Assembly (NCBI GenBank): GCA_020744425.1
Contig: JAGMUV010000007.1
Span: forward strand, 2,356,001 to 2,420,000
DNA from: Dactylonectria macrodidyma
Taxonomy: Eukaryota > Ascomycota > Sordariomycetes > Hypocreales > Nectriaceae
DNA: 64,000 nucleotides
Direction: 5' to 3'
How positions within the stretch are numbered: the first letter of the stretch is position 1; each line of letters starts with the position of its first letter. The notes beneath the pieces were generated by a model. It worked only from the letters and a program-made list of their open reading frames with translations, was not told where the DNA came from and did not search any database. Both the position numbers and the translations under genes were made by a program. This document shows positions 55,994 to 64,000 of this stretch, piece after piece.

Positions 55994-56903
55994 TGGGTTG
56001 ACAGCAGCCATAAGCCATTTCATTCGACAACGATCATCACGGTATAGCGGGTTTCAATAGACTGGGTAGGATGAGGCATGATTACGGACGGACGCATGGA
56101 CTAGCATATAGCATGAGCGGCGTTTGGAGGACGTAACGACTACATTTTGTGGGCAGGTTGATACTTCTGGCCGATATTGCCTGGGATAGCGACACACTCT
56201 GCTGGGATTTTTCAATGGCCCTGTATTTTCTCGTGAATCTGTGCCATTTGCTACTTTGGTGACATGCCATCATCCGCAAACTAGATCCAATATCCACCGT
56301 GACTCTTCTCACATGAAGCTTGACAGTTATAGTACATCATGAATCAAACTGTACCCTATGAGTGAAGTTGCGATTTCATAACTCTACCGCAATGTCTCCT
56401 CTATATTGTGATTAAAAGAAATAAACTTGATCATCCCTGATTTCCAACCATCCCTCGTCGATGGCCTCTAAATACCACATTTGCATCGAAGCTCGTGTTC
56501 ACTATCCCTCGGGTCAACCTCGGCTCTCCACACAGCAAGGGTCCTCTCTTGAAAGTTACGAATCTAGCTACCAAACTTTCAGCCTTGCTACTCTCATCCG
56601 TCAATTTTACAACAAAGGCTAGTTCGCAGTCTCCTTTGTTTCGGTGCGTTCGAGTCTTCCATATATTGTCCCTTCTGCAATAAGGCGTGCCCTGCTGTGA
56701 GTCTGCTTCTCCGTCTCTGGAATCCCTGCATTTCCGCTTTCTGCCTATCCCCTACCCGCGTTTATGCGACACGAGGTCCGGATCATGGTTGACGGCTTGG
56801 ACATTTCGGTCCCCTTTCTTGGCCGCTTTGTCGCAATCACTAACACCCCATTCGTAGATTCTATCCCTCGGACATATACTTTTGCGACAGTATTTTACTC
56901 GAG
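55994..56903. other. intergenic, upstream of the Pab2-like gene
   Basis: No gene is supported. The last ~400 bases are the promoter and leader of the downstream RRM gene. Confidence 0.6.
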
Positions 56904-57606
56904 ATGTCGGACTCGGGCAAGCCAGACGAGACACCGGTGGCTGAGCACGAAGCGGAGAACGAGATGTCGGCAACTGAGGAGGTGCGTGAGGCGCGAAAAG
57001 AGGTGGTCTAAATACGGAACTGACAAGGCGCCATTAGGAAGAAATCACTGCCATGAAGCGCCGTGTGGCAGAGATGGAAGAGGAGGCCAAGAAGCTGCGC
57101 GAGATGCAGGCGACCCTAGAGCAGCAGTCCGCGGACCTCGCGGATGACAAGGAGTCGGTTGATTCGCGTAGCATCTTCGTGGGCAATGTGGACTATTCAG
57201 CCTCTCCCGAGGAGATCCAAGCCCATTTCCAGAGCTGCGGCTCCATCAACCGTGTTACGATTCTCTTGGATAAGTTCACCGGCCAACCCAAGGGGTATGT
57301 CTTCAACCTCTTGCAGAAACATTGCGTTTGCGATTGCGAGTGCGAGTTGCGCTAACCGGTGTTCTCAGTTATGCCTACGTTGAGTTTACGGAGCCCAGCT
57401 TGGTAGCCCAGGCACTGGTTCTGAACGAGAGCGTCTTCAAGGGCCGCAACATCAAGGTGACCCCGAAGCGCACCAACGTCCCAGGAATGAGCCGCGGTCG
57501 AGGCCGTGGCCGCGGCCGAGGAGGCTTCGGACGAGGTTCATTTCCCCCGCGGGGAGGATATCGGGGCGGTTATCGAGGACGTGGTCGGGGATTCACTCCC
57601 TACTAG
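56904..57606 (+). CDS. nuclear poly(A)-binding protein (PABPN1/Pab2-like)
   Basis: Three exons: 56904-56981, 57038-57294 and 57369-57606, giving 190 aa. The acidic N-tail (1-26) leads to a short coiled coil ([20 protein letters not shown], about 27-58). A single RRM follows at about 66-145, with RNP2 SIFVGNVDY and RNP1-like KGYAYVEF; RNP1 is completed across the second junction (GG|T). The C-terminus is Arg/Gly-rich ([15 protein letters not shown]) and probably arginine-methylated. Acidic tail, coiled coil, one RRM and an RGG tail is the PABPN1/Pab2 plan, which controls poly(A) tail length and nuclear RNA decay. The length matches fission yeast Pab2-type proteins. Confidence 0.93.
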
Positions 57607-60600
57607 GAGCAGGGAACTCTCTCTCCTAGGATGGGCCATCAAGCCTATCATGGCCCTGGGCCACAGCCCGATTCATTCAAGATCGAAGTCGATGATCACA
57701 TGGGCCTTTACGGAAGCCCCAACGAGTAGAGGTTGCCAAGTCCAACAGTTTTGTTTTCGCATATTTTGAGGAATCCGATCGCAACAAGGGGGAAAGTAGT
57801 CTGGTCAGCAAATGCGGATGTATTATATCGGATCGGGAGAGGGACAAAACAGCACTTAGTGCTTCGAGGACCGGACAAGGAGTTTCGGACTGATTTGTTA
57901 GTTTGTTTTATTCTAGCAAGTGCTAGAGAGCTGAATGACAATGCGTATATTCAGTAACATGCACTTTCAAGAACGGTAACCTCCGAAGCTACACTTGACC
58001 GGGGGGGAGCTTATGCTGGTTGGCCTGGCGTGAACCAATGCTGTTCGTGGATGGGATGGTGACACCTTCGCCACGCAATCAGTAAGAGGCCGCCCGTTTC
58101 GCCCCCCCACATCCGTCCGTTCCGGTGGCTCAGGGAAACCGCACAGGGCATTGTGAGGAAAGGCAAGGGAGGTCCGGCAGCGTTTTCCAAGGCAGGACAA
58201 CAAAGGATCTTGAAATCTAAGTTACTCTCTGTCAGGGTCTGGTGGACTTCTGAACAGTGTATGGCGTCAGCCTAGACGCGATACCATATCGCATCTGGAT
58301 TTCGGGGTGTAGACGCGCCCACTCTTAGCCTGTACGGTTGCGTGGAGCCACTTATGCCATCGAGAAGCCTGTCTCTATTCACCCTGCACAATGCAGTTGG
58401 ATCTGCAAGGTGTCACCAATCAGCATGAGAGGTAAGTAGTTTGAGGGTTGCGAGCAGATAGAGAGTGGTGTGAGCGGCATGCACGTTTCCATAGGTACCT
58501 ACTCCTTGTTCATCGGCTTGCAGGGTATCTACCCATCGAGAAGCCATGCCCAGTTCTGGTGCATACATAGTCATAAAGTCGACATCCAAGGAGTTGACGT
58601 GGTCTCTTGGGTCAGTTCGAGACGGAAATTAATACCATGTCCGAAAATACCAGCAATATCTGCACACAATTGTCATCATACAGTTTCGTCAGCTGGATGA
58701 GCCACTGTCCAAGCTAGAGTTCACATCCTGGACCGCTGATGAAGCTTTGGAACACAGGCTAATTATTAGTGCGCTGATACACTAATTATGAAGTCGGCAT
58801 TCGCTGCGAGACCTGTGTTCATGATACAGATATGCAAGCTTACTGAACATGAGGCTGGTGATATCCCTGAAGGGCAGACGAAGGCAGCGTTGGGAGTAGG
58901 ATGCTTACGTCAAAATCGGTCAAATATTCAGGGTGTGGTCGATAAGTGACAAGGCTTGCTGTTGATGGTGTTGGAGTGCGCACCCTGGTACTTGGCGTGT
59001 ACGTTGCGGGTGGTTCGCTAACTGTGGCGTACTATTATGCGGAGCAGAGGGGCATTCGATCGAAGTGAGGTGTTGACGTCCCTCAGGTGGCTCAGCAGCG
59101 CCCAACACCCTTGGCATCTCTTCCCTGGACTGTCGAAGTTGCCCCTCCCAGTTTGGTGCTTTGTAAGTACCGGAAGAGTATGAGTTCACGTCGTGCGTTC
59201 TGTAATAGCATCAATGGAAGTCATGAACCGCCACAGAGCAAAGCAGGCTCAGACGCATTGGATCTCGTTCCTTTCCCGTTTTGTTCGCTGCAGCAAATCC
59301 TGCGTGTATCGACATGGTTTCATGACAAGCCAAGTCTATGCCCGTCTGGGCCACTTAGGGGGCCTTTGTTCCAGTGAGCCGACCGAGTCGGGTTGCTCGC
59401 AGGTGTGTTGCCCGCTGCAGCGCTGATGTAGCTGAACCCAGGACCAAGTAAGCAGCAAGTCTCCATCTGTTGTTACCTTGGTCTCGACTCCATAACAGGA
59501 GCTTACACTAAAGCTAGTAATGATTACAGAGAGGCTCAGAGGTATCTAGAGGCAGAGCAGTGGAAAGTACCACTGCTTTCTCTGCTCTACGTTCTGTCGT
59601 TTGGACCTTTGGTCAGCCAAGCTGGGAGCGGGATTATCGGTATCATTTCCTTTGGTAAGCAAGCAGGCAAAGCACCTAGCAAACAAGCCGAGCAAACGAC
59701 CAGAAGATTCATGGAAGCGCCCGCGACACCCAAGACAGGCCAAGCGCTCGATTGATGCTGGATTTGGCCTGGGGCGAGGTTGCCCCCCCTGTGCCGGCCA
59801 CCCGGTCTCCAGCCTAGGCTGCCAAACTCTTGGGAGGATTGGATGGCAAGATGGAAGATGGGCTCCTTGGTTTTGTTGGTGGGCTGTGGCTCCAGGGCCC
59901 CAGGAACCTTTGCATTCGGCGATGAATCAACTGGGGGGCACGAGACACCCGACGACAAACTATCGCCCACCCATCCGAATATCCATCCATGGATGGGCAT
60001 ACCGAAGCGAAGGGGGGGAGACGGGACTTGGATGGTGGATTATGGATGATGAGGGAACAGCCAGAGATATTGGGAGCATGGCTTCTCTCGATTTTAAAGG
60101 GAAAAAAAACCCAATGTACATAGGTAGAGGTACCTGACGTGCCGACTTCCTCCCCCTCCCGCTTCTCGGTCTCGCTTGCTCCCCCCACTTCGCCCAGTTC
60201 GGTACCTGGAAAATCGCCTCAGCTCACTGCCCTGAACTTGCAGTGGGCAGCGTTTTTAGAGGGACATTGTCCGCCAAATATGACAGACACTATGGCCGAC
60301 GTAGGTACCTTGTCTCGCTGAGAGGTACCCGCTACGGCGGTCCGCCGCCCCCAGGCTGCTGCCCCAAGTTCGTTGCTACTCGCACCCAGGTTCAAGTCGA
60401 CAGAGAGGTACCTGTAGCCTGCCTGGGCTGGCTGGCTGGCTGGGCTCTGCGCACGCACGCCTCTCGCCCAGTCCAAGCCCCATCCCATCCCATCCCATCC
60501 CCATTACCCTCGCCCGCTCGCTCGCATCCTCCCAATCATCCATTCCACATCATCACATTCTTCACCTCCGCTGGTCGTCGATTTCCGACCCACCTGTTTG

Positions 60601-60978
60601 CTTGCTTCTCCTCGCCATCATCTGCCAGCTTGCCGTTCCTTCCCGGGCATCCTGTTGTTGCGTGCCTCGTTGCGACTTGAGTATTCCCGTTCCGGCCACC
60701 ACCTTCTCCTCGCTTTGGAAGCGGGAAGCGGGGAGCCCGTGTCTGGTCTTTTGGGCCGCCGCCCGTGCACAGCCTCAACCTCCTTCAGCGCCGCTGGGGG
60801 TCGTCGTCAACCTCGCCTTTCGAACATCTCTCGAGCTCCTCCTTTATAAAGTTCCAACCCTCCTCTGGCGTTCCTGTTCACGCCTTCGGCTCCGACTGCG
60901 CGCAGTCTGTCCCACCAGATATCCTTCTGCGTTGTGGTGTTTTAGTCACTCGCCGCGCTGCGCAAGAGGCGAGACATC
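57607..60978. other. 3.4-kb region without a supported gene
   Basis: The first few hundred bases are the 3' flank of the Pab2-like gene. The middle (58.0-60.0 kb) has only short overlapping frames. The last ~850 bases are the promoter and leader of the HECT ligase, with five GGTACC palindromes (60129-60412) and CATCC/GGCT short tandem repeats near 60425-60505. A GGTACC also lies at 58494. Confidence 0.5.
60129..60412. promoter_or_regulatory. cluster of five GGTACC palindromes upstream of the HECT ligase
   Basis: GGTACC starts at 60129, 60201, 60304, 60324 and 60407, all within 284 bp and 570-850 bp upstream of the start codon. Four are GAGGTACC or TAGGTACC. A random 6-mer would be expected about once per 4 kb. 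Confidence 0.5.
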
Positions 60979-63798
<2,820 letters not shown>

Positions 63799-64000
63799 AC
63801 GACACAGGTATACCACTCTAGCGGGGATGACGAAGTCCAGCTCGCACCTGGCAGCTGTGTATTCTTCCGAGAGCGCGACCTCTCTTCCCACCCTCCTCTC
63901 GCTCACACCGCACGAAACTGTTTTGGGTAATTGCTTTTGTTGAAAGAGTGGAACAGACCCGGGTCGTTTGGCGCTGGTGGATTGATTGTCATTCGAAATG
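63799..64000. other. 3' flank of the HECT ligase gene
   Basis: Presumed 3' untranslated sequence to the window edge; nothing else is seen. Confidence 0.5.

Noticed and set aside
59601..60137. 178-codon plus-strand frame
   Set aside because: Overlaps similar-length frames on the other strand, low motif content, and runs into the promoter of the HECT ligase.

Overview
The window is nuclear DNA of a filamentous ascomycete (Pezizomycotina, most likely Sordariomycetes; this is an inference from gene structure and protein character, not a database match). Genes are monocistronic and carry short introns of about 45-200 bp, mostly with GTRNGT donors, CTAAC/CTRAC-like branch sites and YAG acceptors. 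Intergenic spaces reach 5 kb. I see no bacterial operons, CRISPR array, rRNA or tRNA gene.

Layout, left to right: FG-repeat nucleoporin, C-terminus off the left edge (1-2720, -). NBR1-type selective autophagy receptor with PB1, four ZZ fingers and an FW domain (3794-6844, -). Fungal transcription-factor-like protein without a zinc cluster (8232-9782, -). Short-chain dehydrogenase (10969-12115, +). A 4.8 kb gap. Btz/CASC3-type exon junction complex protein (16882-19101, -). A 4.4 kb gap. Small unrecognised protein (23457-24002, +). Transketolase (24507-27163, -). Bmt6-like 25S rRNA methyltransferase (29454-30572, +). Sac-domain phosphoinositide phosphatase of the INPP5F/hSac2 type (30666-33762, -). 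SNU13 (34311-34868, -). V-ATPase subunit c (35482-36357, +). ERG4 sterol C-24(28) reductase (37233-39088, -). A 5 kb accessory-looking region with an unusual dispersed 18-mer repeat and gene-like fragments (39089-44142). C1-tetrahydrofolate synthase (44143-47208, -). eIF3i (48990-50214, +). ISWI remodeller (50726-54336, -). Small conserved protein (55259-55993, +). PABPN1/Pab2-like RRM protein (56904-57606, +). Rsp5/NEDD4-type HECT ubiquitin ligase (60979-63798, +).

Most genes are conserved housekeeping functions: nuclear transport, mRNA processing and translation, rRNA modification, chromatin, membrane lipids and acidification, central and one-carbon metabolism, autophagy and ubiquitin. They do not form one pathway, and I find no secondary-metabolite or defence cluster. 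The unusual content is in gene structure and intergenic repeats: microexons of 13, 21 and 26 nt, a 12-nt terminal coding exon, a GC-AG intron, two stop-free introns of length 3n, and catalytic motifs split by introns. There is also a possible CUG-initiated mitochondrial form of C1-THF synthase, a five-member GGTACC cluster upstream of the HECT ligase, and the 18-mer repeat set at 40.4-41.2 kb. Exon coordinates were deduced by hand from splice consensus, phase and family similarity.
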